Positions 9,068 through 19,022 of a stretch of 64,000 nucleotides of DNA are shown one piece after another (positions within the stretch are counted from its first letter, which is position 1; each line of letters starts with the position of its first letter). Source of the stretch: Spongiimicrobium salis. Its GTDB lineage: Bacteria; Bacteroidota; Bacteroidia; Flavobacteriales; Flavobacteriaceae. A program made the translations under genes and the position numbers. The DNA lies in NCBI RefSeq assembly GCF_043678055.1, contig NZ_JBHEQA010000008.1, positions 99,586 through 163,585 on the forward strand, read 5' to 3'. The notes under the pieces were generated by a model, which saw nothing but the letters and a program-made list of their open reading frames with translations, was not told the origin of the DNA and made no database searches.

Positions 9068-12000
9068 GGCGTACGGGTTTTAGGATTGTTCGTAGTATGG
9101 GTATGGAGGTAGAGTTCCAAGCGGTATTCCTTTTTAAGAAGTCGATACTTTTCCAAAGGAAATGCTTGCCAGGAATCAGTTCCGCCAATTCCCATCATTT
9201 TTGCATCCAAACAGAGGTGTATTTTATGATCTGTGTGTAATTCATGGAGATGCTGGCTTCCTGCTGCAGTCTGTGTAAGCTGAAGTGGGGAATAGGGCAA
9301 AGCACTAAATCCAATGGGCGTTTCCGCTACAAGGGTCAGGCCTTTGCCAAAGCCATTGGTCAACTCCAGGGAATACACATCGGTGCGATATCCATTTTCT
9401 TGAGGACTTATATAGGGTTCAAACATTTCTGAAACAGAAGTTTTATACCTTCCTACATGGGCAGCTGCATTACGATCAGGATAATTCTCAAAAGGCCCCC
9501 TTCCAAAATAAGAAATGCGGTCATATTTGGGGTCAAGTACGGTATAAAGGCCTATTCGAGGTAGTTCTGGTAAGGCATCGTTCTGATGTCGAAAATGCAT
9601 CTTTAGGTGAAGGCCATCATTTTTAGTAAGCTCATAGTACATGCTAATATGAACCCCTATTTCCTTTAACACGAGCTGAGCTCTTATACTGCCATCTTCC
9701 AAGATTGTAAAATCGACTAAAGTGGCAGAAGAAAAGGCATCTTTCCAAACATGACAGCGTTCTGGCATTCCATTTCCAAAGTCATTGTCGTTGGGCGCGC
9801 GCCAAAAATGAGGTTGTATGGGGGCCAGTAACAGGGCTTCTCCCTCCAAAAGAATAGTATCGATCAAGCCTGTTTTAGGGTTTAGCTGTATTAAGGTGTG
9901 TTCATTGTAAAATTGATAGTGTTCTGGTCGATAGGATAAATGTGCGGTATTAGGCGGATTCAATAAGGGAAGGATACTGCCTTGGTTCATTTTAAATTGC
10001 GCTTTGGCTATAGAATGGCCTTTGGGGAAGAATTGAAAATCATGGACTAAGGTACAGCTCACATCCAGATACGTAGCAATACCCTCGGCCAGAGCTGTAT
10101 ATGAGGGCGAAAATTGGTGGGAAGCACCTGGGGCCAATTCCAGCACTACTGAACCAGTTTGTTTCTCTCCTGCTATATTCCATAAGGTCCAAGTTACCAC
10201 CAAGGATATCGTTTTAAATAAAAATTTGCTTTCTACGACAAGAAGATCTTTTTCAAAAGAAATCAAGATATCCTGATGCATCTTTTCAGCTTCCCAATAC
10301 ATAGGGTGTGGCGTGTGATCGGGAAATAAGAGTCCGTTGATACAGAAGTTGGCATCACTGGGAATCCCTTCGCCTCCATAATCTCCTCCATAAGCCCAAA
10401 AAGAATGACCGTCTTTGGATGTTTTTTTCAAGCCTTGATCCATCCAATCCCAAATGAACCCTCCTTGTAAGACCGGATATTTTTCAAATAAATCCCAGTA
10501 TTCTTTGAAATTTCCAAGACTATTCCCCATGGCATGGGCATATTCGCACATGATCAACGGACGATCCGGATGTGTCAGAGCATATTTTTCAATATGATCT
10601 ACGGAAGGGTACATAGGACAATAGATATCCGTATGTTCGTCTAAAACCGCTTGTTCATATTGTATGGGACGATGTTGTTCCTTTGACTTTAACCAAGCAT
10701 AGGTTTTTTTAAAATTAATACCATCGCCTCCTTCATTGCCTAAGGACCATACAATAACGCAGCTATGGTTTCTGGAACGATAATACATGCGTTGGGTGCG
10801 ATCTAAATGTGCCTCATACCATAATAGATCTTTTGCCAATGAAGCCTCTTCATAACCCATGCCATGACTTTCAATATTAGCCTCATCAACCACATATAAG
10901 CCATATTGATCACAGAGTTCGTACCATCTTCTATGATTGGGATAGTGACTGTTGCGTACGGCATTGATATGACATTCTTTCATTAAACGAATATCTTTAA
11001 GCATACTTTCCTCTGTAATCACATGTCCTTTCTCCGGATGGTGCTCGTGCCGGTTCACTCCTTTAATGCGAAGCGCTTTTCCATTAATACATAACTGGTT
11101 TTGTACGATTTCAATACGTCGAAATCCAAAGTAATGAGAGCGATATTCTAAGGGAGTAGTACCTCTTCGAACTTCAAATAGCAATTGATAGCGATAGGGG
11201 TTTTCGGAAGACCAGGGAATGCAATTCGGGACTTTCAATTGAAATTCTAAAGTGGTTTCTCCTTCAAAGGGCGCAATGGTTTGGGTTGCTTCCCATAGGA
11301 TTTCTCCCCCATGGTCCAAAACAGTAGTAGTGAGGTGGAGGGAACTTTCCCTAACGCCTGCTTCGTGGGAACTTAGCCATAATTTTAAGTTGGCAAGACC
11401 ATGGATATAGGTGTCGTCTAAAGTAGCATCTATTTCAAAATCCCTAAGCTGCGTTTTCGGAGCTGCCCAAACGTAGATATCCCGTTCAATTCCACTAAGA
11501 CGCCACATATCCTGACATTCCAAATAAGAGCCGTCACACCAGCGAAATACTTGCACACAAATTTCATTTTCTCCTTCTTGGATATGTTCTGTAAGGTCAA
11601 ATTCTACAGCAGTTTTTGAATCTTGATGATACCCTAAGAAACTACCGTTCAACCAGAAATAAGCCGCACTGCTTACGGCACCAAAGTGTAGAAAAAATTG
11701 TTTGCCTTCCCAATGGGAGGGAACGGTAAATGTTTTTTTGCAAATCCCGGATGAATTGTTTTGAGGTACACGAGGGGGATTTTTATCAAACTCATAACGG
11801 TCATTCACATAGATTGGAATTCCATAACCTGCCAATTCAAAATTTACGGGAAGTTCAATCGTTTTTGGGAATCGTACTTCCTTTTGATAAAAGTTCTCAG
11901 GGATGTCTTCAAAAGATTCGGCCCAAAAAAAATCCCATAAACCATTTAGCAAAAGGACATTGTCATGATCTAAAAAATGAGCAGATAAGGCTTTTTCCTT

Positions 12001-12096
12001 ATTGGGGTATGCAATGGAGAATGCACGGGGTTGGGTTTGTCCTATACTAAAGACAGCGGGGTTTTCGAGCCAAGAATAATCGAAATCCAAATCCAT
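9064..12096 (-). CDS. lacZ: Beta-galactosidase, glycoside hydrolase family 2
   Basis: A 1010-residue LacZ-type enzyme hydrolysing terminal beta-D-galactosides. Domain order: GH2 sugar-binding domain (about 45-215), Ig-like domain (about 217-325), TIM barrel (about 327-620), then the DUF4981-like and small-chain beta domains. The acid/base Glu is E455 in SLGNEGGDG (E. coli SLGNESGHG) and the nucleophile is E518 in MCEYAHAMGNS. The substrate-pocket segments GVNRHEHHP and VDEANIESHG are also present. No signal peptide is visible, so it is probably cytoplasmic, acting on sugar imported by the coupled symporter. A perfect 12-bp palindrome lies 24 bp upstream of the start. Confidence 0.95.
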   Translation of the reverse strand: MDLDFDYSWLENPAVFSIGQTQPRAFSIAYPNKEKALSAHFLDHDNVLLLNGLWDFFWAESFEDIPENFYQKEVRFPKTIELPVNFELAGYGIPIYVNDRYEFDKNPPRVPQNNSSGICKKTFTVPSHWEGKQFFLHFGAVSSAAYFWLNGSFLGYHQDSKTAVEFDLTEHIQEGENEICVQVFRWCDGSYLECQDMWRLSGIERDIYVWAAPKTQLRDFEIDATLDDTYIHGLANLKLWLSSHEAGVRESSLHLTTTVLDHGGEILWEATQTIAPFEGETTLEFQLKVPNCIPWSSENPYRYQLLFEVRRGTTPLEYRSHYFGFRRIEIVQNQLCINGKALRIKGVNRHEHHPEKGHVITEESMLKDIRLMKECHINAVRNSHYPNHRRWYELCDQYGLYVVDEANIESHGMGYEEASLAKDLLWYEAHLDRTQRMYYRSRNHSCVIVWSLGNEGGDGINFKKTYAWLKSKEQHRPIQYEQAVLDEHTDIYCPMYPSVDHIEKYALTHPDRPLIMCEYAHAMGNSLGNFKEYWDLFEKYPVLQGGFIWDWMDQGLKKTSKDGHSFWAYGGDYGGEGIPSDANFCINGLLFPDHTPHPMYWEAEKMHQDILISFEKDLLVVESKFLFKTISLVVTWTLWNIAGEKQTGSVVLELAPGASHQFSPSYTALAEGIATYLDVSCTLVHDFQFFPKGHSIAKAQFKMNQGSILPLLNPPNTAHLSYRPEHYQFYNEHTLIQLNPKTGLIDTILLEGEALLLAPIQPHFWRAPNDNDFGNGMPERCHVWKDAFSSATLVDFTILEDGSIRAQLVLKEIGVHISMYYELTKNDGLHLKMHFRHQNDALPELPRIGLYTVLDPKYDRISYFGRGPFENYPDRNAAAHVGRYKTSVSEMFEPYISPQENGYRTDVYSLELTNGFGKGLTLVAETPIGFSALPYSPLQLTQTAAGSQHLHELHTDHKIHLCLDAKMMGIGGTDSWQAFPLEKYRLLKKEYRLELYLHTHTTNNPKTRTP

Positions 12097-12119
12097 GGGT
12101 TTGAAAGAGTAAAGAATGG

Positions 12120-12131
12120 GGGAATATTCCC
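12120..12131. promoter_or_regulatory. Perfect palindrome upstream of the beta-galactosidase gene
   Basis: GGGAATATTCCC, 12 bases, reads the same on both strands and begins 24 bases before the GH2 start codon. It lies between the start and the probable promoter, a typical place for a repressor operator. No regulator gene is next to it, so the role is inferred only from symmetry and position. Confidence 0.35.
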
Positions 12132-12306
12132 AATTACAATAATAGTAAAAATTACGTTTATTCTTGCGAAGAACAATATTTTAACGAAAGAATAGGGGGT
12201 ACAATAGCATTAGCCTATGAAAAAATGAAGGCAGAATGTCCCTCTTTTTGGAACAAGGAATTTATGCTAGACCCCGATGAAGCAGGAATGGGCGGGGGAC
12301 CAAAAC

Positions 12307-13794
12307 TTAGGGCAAAGGGGTACTTAAAATCTTATAAAACGTCTGGATTCCATAAGCAATCTGACCAATTTTTAAATTTTCATTTGGACTATGTTGATTA
12401 TTATCAGGATTTACCATGGGTACAATAAAAGCAGGTATTTTCAATTCGTTGATGAAGGGGGCAATAGGAACAGTACCTCCCATAATTCGAATACGCACAA
12501 TATCGTCATTTGCTCCTAAGATATTGGATAGGAATTCTCCATAAGCATTATCCAAATCCGTGCGGAAAGCATCCGTAACCGTTCCTTCGGTAATGGTCAT
12601 GATGCGATCATTCGCCATACGCTCTTCTTTGGAAGGGATCTTATCCATAATATAAAAACCTTGTTCTTTTAAATGCTTTTTTACAAGTCCCTTAAGCCGA
12701 TTTCCATCGGATTCGGGTACTAAGCGAATATCAATTTCAGCGGTGGCACTTCCGGGAACAATGGTTCTGGCTTTGTCACCTACCCAACCTGATCCCAATC
12801 CTCTCACATTCAAAGAGGGATACTGCAAGGCTTCTTGATAAAACCCACCTACTTTTTCGGAAGATTTTATCTGAAGACGCTCGTGAATGGTTGCCGTATC
12901 ATCGGGTACGCTTTTCAGGACAGCTAACGTTTCTTCATCCATGGAAATGCCGTCATAATATCCTTTTATGGTTACTTTCCCCTCCGTATCTTTCATACTG
13001 CTCAATGCCTGGGCCAATTGAAAGCCAGGGTTTGGGGCATAGTTGCCATAATGACCGCTATGTTGAGGTTTTATAGGGCCATAAGTGGTAAGGGACAAAG
13101 TGGTTATTCCCCTGCAGCCATATACCATGGTCGGTTTTCCCGAAATATGCACGGGCCCATCATTGATGACCAAAAAATCTGCCTCTAACAATTCTCTATA
13201 ATTTTTTACCGCTTCCGGAAGGGGTTTGCTGCTGCGCTCCTCTTCGCTATCCAAAATTACTTTGACATTAAATGGAAGCTCCATATTATTTTTCTTAAGC
13301 ATGTCAATAGCATTGAGAAACATTACAATAGGACCTTTGTCATCGGAAGTAGACCGTCCAAATAAGCGCCAATCGTAATTAATATCCGTATCCAATTCAT
13401 CAAAAGGAACCGTGGTCCAATCTTCTCCATTCTCTGCTTTCAGCACTACCTCATAAGGGTTAGGCTGATCCCATTTGGACGGATCAACGGACTGCCCATC
13501 AAAGTGCATGTAAAATAAGATGGTAGGTTTATTATCATCAATAGGGAAGGCGGCAAAAAACAAGGATTCTCCACTCGTGGGGAGAACAGAACTATTAAAA
13601 CCGCGATCATTGAATTTTTTGGTCAACCAGGTTAGGTTTCTATTGATATCGGCATGGTCCAAGGCATCATTGGGAATAGCCACAAATTCCCGTATTTCAT
13701 CAATGGTATGGCGAACATGGGATTTTACCTGGGCGGCATCTTGGGAAAAACCAATATTGGAAATCAATCCTAGTAGAAGAAGAAGTCTTTTCAT
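12307..13794 (-). CDS. Secreted M20-family metallopeptidase
   Basis: A 495-residue zinc peptidase of the M20 (ArgE/DapE/CPG2) family with an N-terminal signal peptide (MKRLLLLLGLISNIGFSQ), so likely periplasmic. Probable metal ligands and catalytic residues: His97 and Asp99 in YMHFDGQ, Asp151 in GRSTSDDKGP (bridging), Glu184/Glu185 in LDSEEER (general base and ligand), Asp212 in VINDGP, His468 in NQHSPNEN. The dimerisation (lid) domain lies in the middle third. A dipeptidase or carboxypeptidase activity is inferred; the substrate is unknown. It is downstream of trpA on the same strand after 109 bp. Confidence 0.9.
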   Translation of the reverse strand: MKRLLLLLGLISNIGFSQDAAQVKSHVRHTIDEIREFVAIPNDALDHADINRNLTWLTKKFNDRGFNSSVLPTSGESLFFAAFPIDDNKPTILFYMHFDGQSVDPSKWDQPNPYEVVLKAENGEDWTTVPFDELDTDINYDWRLFGRSTSDDKGPIVMFLNAIDMLKKNNMELPFNVKVILDSEEERSSKPLPEAVKNYRELLEADFLVINDGPVHISGKPTMVYGCRGITTLSLTTYGPIKPQHSGHYGNYAPNPGFQLAQALSSMKDTEGKVTIKGYYDGISMDEETLAVLKSVPDDTATIHERLQIKSSEKVGGFYQEALQYPSLNVRGLGSGWVGDKARTIVPGSATAEIDIRLVPESDGNRLKGLVKKHLKEQGFYIMDKIPSKEERMANDRIMTITEGTVTDAFRTDLDNAYGEFLSNILGANDDIVRIRIMGGTVPIAPFINELKIPAFIVPMVNPDNNQHSPNENLKIGQIAYGIQTFYKILSTPLP

Positions 13795-13903
13795 GCGTGT
13801 GCTCTTGCTAAAATTATAAGGGAAAATGGGTTAAAATAGTATGGGCGTATACAAATAACCATTTCCTAAACAATGATACAAACTTTTTCGAAAACAATGT
13901 GGA

Positions 13904-14677
13904 TTATGCCTCCCGAATTCCTCCAATAAAATCCCCTATACCATCAACACCGAATTGGGTGAGATGTTTAATAAAAGCCGAACCAATAATAGCTCCTTTT
14001 GCGGTTTGGGTAGCTTGTTCAAAAGTAGATTTGTTGCTAATTCCAAAACCGACAATTTGAGGGTTTTTTAATTGCATACTGGCAATGCGTTCAAAATACT
14101 GCTGTTGCGCATCTCCAAAACCTTGTTTTGCCCCTGTAACACTAGCGGAACTCACCATATAGATAAATCCGTCAGAAGCGGCATCAATCTCCAAAATACG
14201 GGCCTCACTGGTTTGGGGAGTGATCAAAAATACATTGATGAGCCCATACTTTTTAAATATAGCTTCATATTCGGTTTGATACACATCCAAAGGCAAATCG
14301 GGCATAATGATACCATCAATACCAATTTCATGGCATTTTTTACAAAAAGCTTCTACACCATATTGTAACATGGGATTAAAATACCCCATAAGAATTAAGG
14401 GAATAGATACAGATTGTCTAATATCCTTCAATTGATCAAACAATAGGGCGGTATTCATTCCATTGCGCAATGCTGCGGTGGAACTTTCCTGAATGGTGGG
14501 GCCATCGGCTAGGGGGTCACTAAAAGGAAGCCCTATCTCGATCATATCCACGCCATTTTTTTCTAAGGATTGAATAATGGAAACGGTATCGTTTAGGTTG
14601 GGATAACCTGCTGTAAAATAAATGGAAAGTAATTTTTTGTCTTCCTGTAATTTTAGATGTATTCTATTCATATCCAT
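13904..14677 (-). CDS. trpA: Tryptophan synthase alpha subunit
   Basis: Cleaves indole-3-glycerol phosphate to indole and glyceraldehyde 3-phosphate; the indole is channelled to TrpB. 257 residues, TIM barrel. Catalytic Glu47 (MIEIGLPFSDP) and Asp58 (PLADGPTIQ) match E49 and D60 of the E. coli enzyme. The phosphate-binding part includes VGFGISNKSTF. Last gene of the trp operon, 6 bp after trpB. Confidence 0.97.
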   Translation of the reverse strand: MDMNRIHLKLQEDKKLLSIYFTAGYPNLNDTVSIIQSLEKNGVDMIEIGLPFSDPLADGPTIQESSTAALRNGMNTALLFDQLKDIRQSVSIPLILMGYFNPMLQYGVEAFCKKCHEIGIDGIIMPDLPLDVYQTEYEAIFKKYGLINVFLITPQTSEARILEIDAASDGFIYMVSSASVTGAKQGFGDAQQQYFERIASMQLKNPQIVGFGISNKSTFEQATQTAKGAIIGSAFIKHLTQFGVDGIGDFIGGIREA

Positions 14678-14683
14678 AGCTCC

Positions 14684-15886
14684 TTATAACTTAAAATAAT
14701 CAATATAGGTGTTTAGGTCTTTATCGCCCCGGCCCGATAAATTAATGACCACAATATCTTCCGGTTTAAATTTTTTATGCTCAAATACGGCAAAGGCATG
14801 CGAGGTTTCTATAGCGGGAATGATGCCTTCCAATTGCGATATAGCTAAACCAGCGGTCATGGCTTCATCATCGGTAATGGAAATGAATTCGGCACGTTTG
14901 GAGCGATACAAATGGGCATGCATAGGACCAACACCGGGATAATCTAAGCCGGCAGAAATAGAATACGGCTCGGTAATTTGTCCATCCGAGGTCTGCATCA
15001 ATAAAGTCTTACTGCCATGGATGATGCCTACTTTTCCTAAGGCAGAGGTAGCGGCACTTTCCCCAGAATCTATACCTTTTCCCGCCGCTTCTACGGCAAT
15101 GATTCCCACTTCTGGCTGATCTAAAAAATGGTAATATGCCCCGGCGGCATTACTACCTCCTCCTACACAGGCCACCACATAATCTGGATGTTCCCTACCT
15201 TCTTTTTCCTGTAATTGCATCTTGATTTCACTGGAAATTACAGATTGAAAGCGCGCTACCATATCGGGGTAGGGGTGAGGACCTACTACAGAACCAATAA
15301 TGTAATGTGTATCTACCGGATTGTTGATCCAATCCCGTATTGCCTCATTCGTGGCGTCTTTCAAGGTTCGGCTTCCGGATAAGGCAGGGCGCACTTCTGC
15401 ACCGAGCATTTTCATACGGGCCACATTGGGCGCTTGTCGGGCAATGTCAATTTCTCCCATATATACCACACATTCAATGCCCATTAAGGCACAAACGGTT
15501 GCTGTGGCCACTCCATGCTGTCCTGCACCTGTTTCGGCAATGATACGATGCTTGCCCAATTTTTTGGCCATTAGAATTTGTCCGATTGTATTATTTACTT
15601 TGTGGGCACCGGTATGGCATAAATCTTCCCGTTTTAAATATATCTTGGTGTTGTGCTTTTTGGATAGGCGTTCCGCAAAGTAGAGCGGTGTTGGTCTTCC
15701 CACATAATCCTGCAACAATTGGTTGAATTCTTCTTTAAACGAAGGATCTTCCATGATTCGCAGATAATTTTGACGAAGTTCCTCCGTATTTGGATATAAC
15801 ATTTCGGGAATATAGGCTCCTCCAAATTCTCCGTAATATCCTTTTTCGTTAGCGTGATAAGTCATTTTTTCTAGTTTATGGTCCAT
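14684..15886 (-). CDS. trpB: Tryptophan synthase beta subunit
   Basis: PLP enzyme joining indole and L-serine to give tryptophan. 400 residues, the usual length. The PLP-binding lysine is Lys96 in HTGAHKVNNTIGQ; the phosphate-binding loop is CVGGGSNAAG, and RPTPLYFAERL and ETGAGQHGVATA are conserved fold segments. Six bases separate it from trpF upstream and from trpA downstream, a tight operon arrangement that fits equal synthesis of the alpha2-beta2 complex. Confidence 0.97.
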   Translation of the reverse strand: MDHKLEKMTYHANEKGYYGEFGGAYIPEMLYPNTEELRQNYLRIMEDPSFKEEFNQLLQDYVGRPTPLYFAERLSKKHNTKIYLKREDLCHTGAHKVNNTIGQILMAKKLGKHRIIAETGAGQHGVATATVCALMGIECVVYMGEIDIARQAPNVARMKMLGAEVRPALSGSRTLKDATNEAIRDWINNPVDTHYIIGSVVGPHPYPDMVARFQSVISSEIKMQLQEKEGREHPDYVVACVGGGSNAAGAYYHFLDQPEVGIIAVEAAGKGIDSGESAATSALGKVGIIHGSKTLLMQTSDGQITEPYSISAGLDYPGVGPMHAHLYRSKRAEFISITDDEAMTAGLAISQLEGIIPAIETSHAFAVFEHKKFKPEDIVVINLSGRGDKDLNTYIDYFKL

Positions 15887-15892
15887 GAAAAC

Positions 15893-16552
15893 TCAATGAA
15901 CCGTTTTTCTAAATTCTTCTAATGCCATTATATTTTTTAAACCAGGCTCCACTTCAAATTGGCTATTCACATCAATGACATGGCAATATTTTGAAGCGGG
16001 TGTTTGTAAAAACGCCTTAATATTATCCAATTCTTGGAGACCAATGCCCCCACTTAAAAAATAGGGCTTGGTAGACGGATAATTCTCCAATACCGCCCAA
16101 TTGAAGGTATAGCCATTCCCGCCCGGTAATTTGCCCTTAGTGTCAAACAAAAAATAATCGCACACCTCTTCAAAAGCTTCCAATTGGCAGAAATCAAAAT
16201 CATCTTTTATAGAAAAGACTTTTATGATTTCAAAAGCAGGTGTTTTCAGATCATCGTCTATTGTTTTGGATGATGTGGCCAATTCTTGGAGCGCCTTACA
16301 GTATGCCGGACTTTCCTTTCCATGCAATTGCACGGCCTGTAAATTGTATTTTTTTACGTGCACGTAAACTTCTTCAATGGTAGCATCTACAAAAACACCT
16401 ACTTTTTTAATATGTTCAGGCAATTGGGGCATAGGACCTTCAAAAAAGCGTTTGGAGTTTTTCCAAAAGATAAATCCCAAATAATCGGGTTGTAGCTTGG
16501 CTACATCTCCAATATTTCCTTCGTATTTCATGCCACAAACCTTCAGTTTCAT
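15893..16552 (-). CDS. trpF: Phosphoribosylanthranilate isomerase
   Basis: Amadori rearrangement of N-(5-phosphoribosyl)anthranilate to CdRP. 219 residues, beta/alpha barrel. The general base Cys6 is in KVCGMK, and the general acid Asp is in FLFDTKGKLPGG. The end of the barrel, LSGGIG, binds phosphate. An internal stretch near residues 90-115 (SSKTIDDDLKTPAFEIIKVF) is longer than in E. coli. It is a separate gene, not fused to trpC as in enterobacteria. Confidence 0.95.
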   Translation of the reverse strand: MKLKVCGMKYEGNIGDVAKLQPDYLGFIFWKNSKRFFEGPMPQLPEHIKKVGVFVDATIEEVYVHVKKYNLQAVQLHGKESPAYCKALQELATSSKTIDDDLKTPAFEIIKVFSIKDDFDFCQLEAFEEVCDYFLFDTKGKLPGGNGYTFNWAVLENYPSTKPYFLSGGIGLQELDNIKAFLQTPASKYCHVIDVNSQFEVEPGLKNIMALEEFRKTVH

Positions 16553-16558
16553 CTCTTT

Positions 16559-17341
16559 TTATCCTAATTGGTCAATAAATAGTGTTGCATGTTTTCCCGG
16601 ACTATCGGTTTTCATAAAATTCTCACCGATCAGAAAACCCTGATATCCATAGGGTTTTAGTTCTTGAATGGCGGCTACGGTACTAATACCACTCTCCGAC
16701 ACTTTTACAAAGTCCGTCGGAATTTGAGTCGCTAAGGATTTACTGGTTTCCAGGCTAACTTCAAAAGTCTTTAGGTTTCTGTTATTGACACCCAACATAT
16801 CCAAACTTGGCATTAAGGATTTATGCAGTTCCTCTTCATTGTGTACTTCCAATAAGACATCTAACCCCAAAGCTTTGGCAAACTCGGAAAACAATTTGAT
16901 TTCTTCCCGACTCAAAATTGCGGCAATCAATAAAATTACATCGGCACCATAGGCCTTGGCTTCCAAGATTTGATAGGTGTCGATAATAAATTCTTTTCTT
17001 AAAAGGGGAAGGCGGGCAGCAGCCCGTGCCAATATAAGATCGTCTAAGGAGCCACCAAAATATTTTCCGTCGGTTAAAACAGACATTCCACAGACACCAG
17101 CTTTTTCATACCCTTGCGCCACATCCTGTACATTCAATCCTTGATTGATCACTGCTTTGGACGGAGAGCGTCTCTTGTGTTCGGCAATAATTCCAGAAGA
17201 ACTATTTCTAAGCGCATCGGCCAACGAAGGCGATAATCGCTCAAAAAGTACGGAGGTTTCCAATTGAGAAACAGGAATCAGCTGTTTTCTTAAGGCAACT
17301 TCCTTACGTTTATCGGCAACTATTTTGTCTAATATATTCAT
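16559..17341 (-). CDS. trpC: Indole-3-glycerol phosphate synthase
   Basis: Ring closure of CdRP to indole-3-glycerol phosphate with loss of CO2. 260 residues. Catalytic landmarks: the conserved Glu in GIIAEHKRRSPSK followed by the active-site Lys, LLRKEFIIDTYQ (second catalytic Lys), LGVNNRNLKTF, and SESGIST at the phosphate site. Six bases upstream of trpF and 32 bases downstream of trpD. Confidence 0.96.
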   Translation of the reverse strand: MNILDKIVADKRKEVALRKQLIPVSQLETSVLFERLSPSLADALRNSSSGIIAEHKRRSPSKAVINQGLNVQDVAQGYEKAGVCGMSVLTDGKYFGGSLDDLILARAAARLPLLRKEFIIDTYQILEAKAYGADVILLIAAILSREEIKLFSEFAKALGLDVLLEVHNEEELHKSLMPSLDMLGVNNRNLKTFEVSLETSKSLATQIPTDFVKVSESGISTVAAIQELKPYGYQGFLIGENFMKTDSPGKHATLFIDQLG

Positions 17342-17373
17342 ATACTACTTCGTCCTTATAATCTTGAAAATCA

Positions 17374-18366
17374 TTATTTACTTATCTCTTGTAATTTATG
17401 TAAAGCCGTAAGGCCTTTTCCGCCGAGTAACGATTCCTTGGCTTTTTCAAAGCCTTCTTTTGGAGTAATTCCCTGCACCGTGGCAATGGCCATTCCTGCA
17501 TTGGCACAGACCACATTGTTTTGTGCTTCTGTTCCCTTGGCCTCAAGGATATTTACAAAAATTCGAGCAGAATCCTCAATACTATCACCGCCTACAATAT
17601 CGGCTTGTGAAATTTGTGCTACTCCAAAATCAGCAGGTTTTAACATGGTTTCCGTACTATTGGAAATGGTTTTGGTGTTGCCGGTCAAAGAAATTTCATC
17701 ATACCCATCCAAGGCATGTAGCACCGTAAAATTCTTGTCGGTATTTTGATAGAGATATCCGTACATGCGTGCCAACTCCAAGTTGAATACCCCAACCATC
17801 TGATTTTTAGGAAAAGCAGGGTTCACCATAGGACCTAGCATATTGAAAAATGTCTTTACAGCCAATTCTTTGCGGATAGGGGCTACATTTTTCATGGCCG
17901 GGTGGAATAATGGCGCATGCAATACACATATACCCGCTTTATCAATGGACTTTTCCAAAAAGTCGGCATTATTACTAAATTTGATTCCTAAATACTCCAT
18001 GACATTACTACTCCCGCATTTGGAAGAAACCCCATAATTGCCATGTTTGGTTACTTTAACACCTGCACCAGCAGTGACAAAGGAAGCTAAAGTAGAGATG
18101 TTAAAAGTATCTTTGCCATCTCCTCCCGTACCACAAAGGTCAACAGGGTTATAGGCCGATAAATCAATGGGCAAACACAAATCCAAGAGGGCATCCCTAA
18201 AACCTTCCAATTCTTCAATAGTAATACTGCGCATCATATAGACGGTCAAAAAAGCCGCGATTTGACTCGCATTGTACGATCCTTTGGCAATATTCACCAA
18301 TACTTGCTTTGCATCTTCTTTAGAGAGCACATCGTGATTGATAAGACGATTTAAAATTGTTTTCAT
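17374..18366 (-). CDS. trpD: Anthranilate phosphoribosyltransferase
   Basis: Transfers phosphoribosyl from PRPP to anthranilate. 330 residues. PRPP binding is shown by DLCGTGGDGKDTFNIST, and HGNYGVSSKCGSSNVMEYLG carries the anthranilate-side residues. The N-terminal helical domain and C-terminal alpha/beta domain have normal length. It is a stand-alone gene, not fused to the TrpG amidotransferase as in E. coli TrpD. Confidence 0.96.
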   Translation of the reverse strand: MKTILNRLINHDVLSKEDAKQVLVNIAKGSYNASQIAAFLTVYMMRSITIEELEGFRDALLDLCLPIDLSAYNPVDLCGTGGDGKDTFNISTLASFVTAGAGVKVTKHGNYGVSSKCGSSNVMEYLGIKFSNNADFLEKSIDKAGICVLHAPLFHPAMKNVAPIRKELAVKTFFNMLGPMVNPAFPKNQMVGVFNLELARMYGYLYQNTDKNFTVLHALDGYDEISLTGNTKTISNSTETMLKPADFGVAQISQADIVGGDSIEDSARIFVNILEAKGTEAQNNVVCANAGMAIATVQGITPKEGFEKAKESLLGGKGLTALHKLQEISK

Positions 18367-18423
18367 GAATACTATGATTTTGTGACGACCAATACGGTCA
18401 TGAATTGGATAATTTGATGATGT

Positions 18424-18987
18424 TTACGCATGTACCCAATTGGCCAATATTTTCTTTCCGTGCGGGGTCAATACTGATTCTGGATGAAATTGAACGGCTT
18501 GGACATCATAAGATGTATGGCGTAACGACATTACCTGCCCATTTTCGTCAAAAGAAGTAGCTTCAAGAACTTCTGGCAGTTGGGGATCTACGACCCAGGA
18601 ATGATACCGGCCCACTTCAATCTCTCTTGGGATTTCTTTGAATAAAGTACCTTCCTCTTTGATAGAAATTGTGGTGGCGATACCGTGGTATACCTGATCT
18701 AGGTTGATCAAACTTCCTCCAAAGACTTCCCCTATGGCCTGCTGCCCAAGGCAAACGCCAAAAATACTTTTGGTGGGCGCATATTCTTTAATGATGGCTT
18801 TAAGGAGTCCGGCTTCATCTGGAATACCGGGACCGGGAGACAGCACAATTTTATCGAAAGCGTCTACTTCTTCCAATGCCAATTGGTCGTTCCGTTTTAC
18901 GGTAACCTCACAGTCTAAATCTTCTAGGTAATGTACAAGGTTGTACGTAAAGCTATCGTAATTGTCAATGACTAATATTTTTTTCAT
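18424..18987 (-). CDS. trpG: Anthranilate synthase component II (glutamine amidotransferase)
   Basis: Releases ammonia from glutamine for TrpE. 187 residues, class I amidotransferase with the triad Cys79 (GVCLGQQAIG), His168 and Glu170 (VQFHPESVL). The oxyanion-site segment SPGPGIPDEAG is intact. The gene lies 35 bases after trpE and 57 bases before trpD. The same protein could also serve aminodeoxychorismate synthase (pabA role), which sequence cannot settle. Confidence 0.96.
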   Translation of the reverse strand: MKKILVIDNYDSFTYNLVHYLEDLDCEVTVKRNDQLALEEVDAFDKIVLSPGPGIPDEAGLLKAIIKEYAPTKSIFGVCLGQQAIGEVFGGSLINLDQVYHGIATTISIKEEGTLFKEIPREIEVGRYHSWVVDPQLPEVLEATSFDENGQVMSLRHTSYDVQAVQFHPESVLTPHGKKILANWVHA

Positions 18988-19022
18988 TTCTAATCGTATT
19001 TCCCCGTTTTAGGGTCAATTTT

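Noticed and set aside
12225..12428. Plus-strand ORF of 67 codons opposite the M20 peptidase end
   Set aside because: More than half overlaps the 3' end of a well-supported gene on the other strand, and it has no recognisable features.
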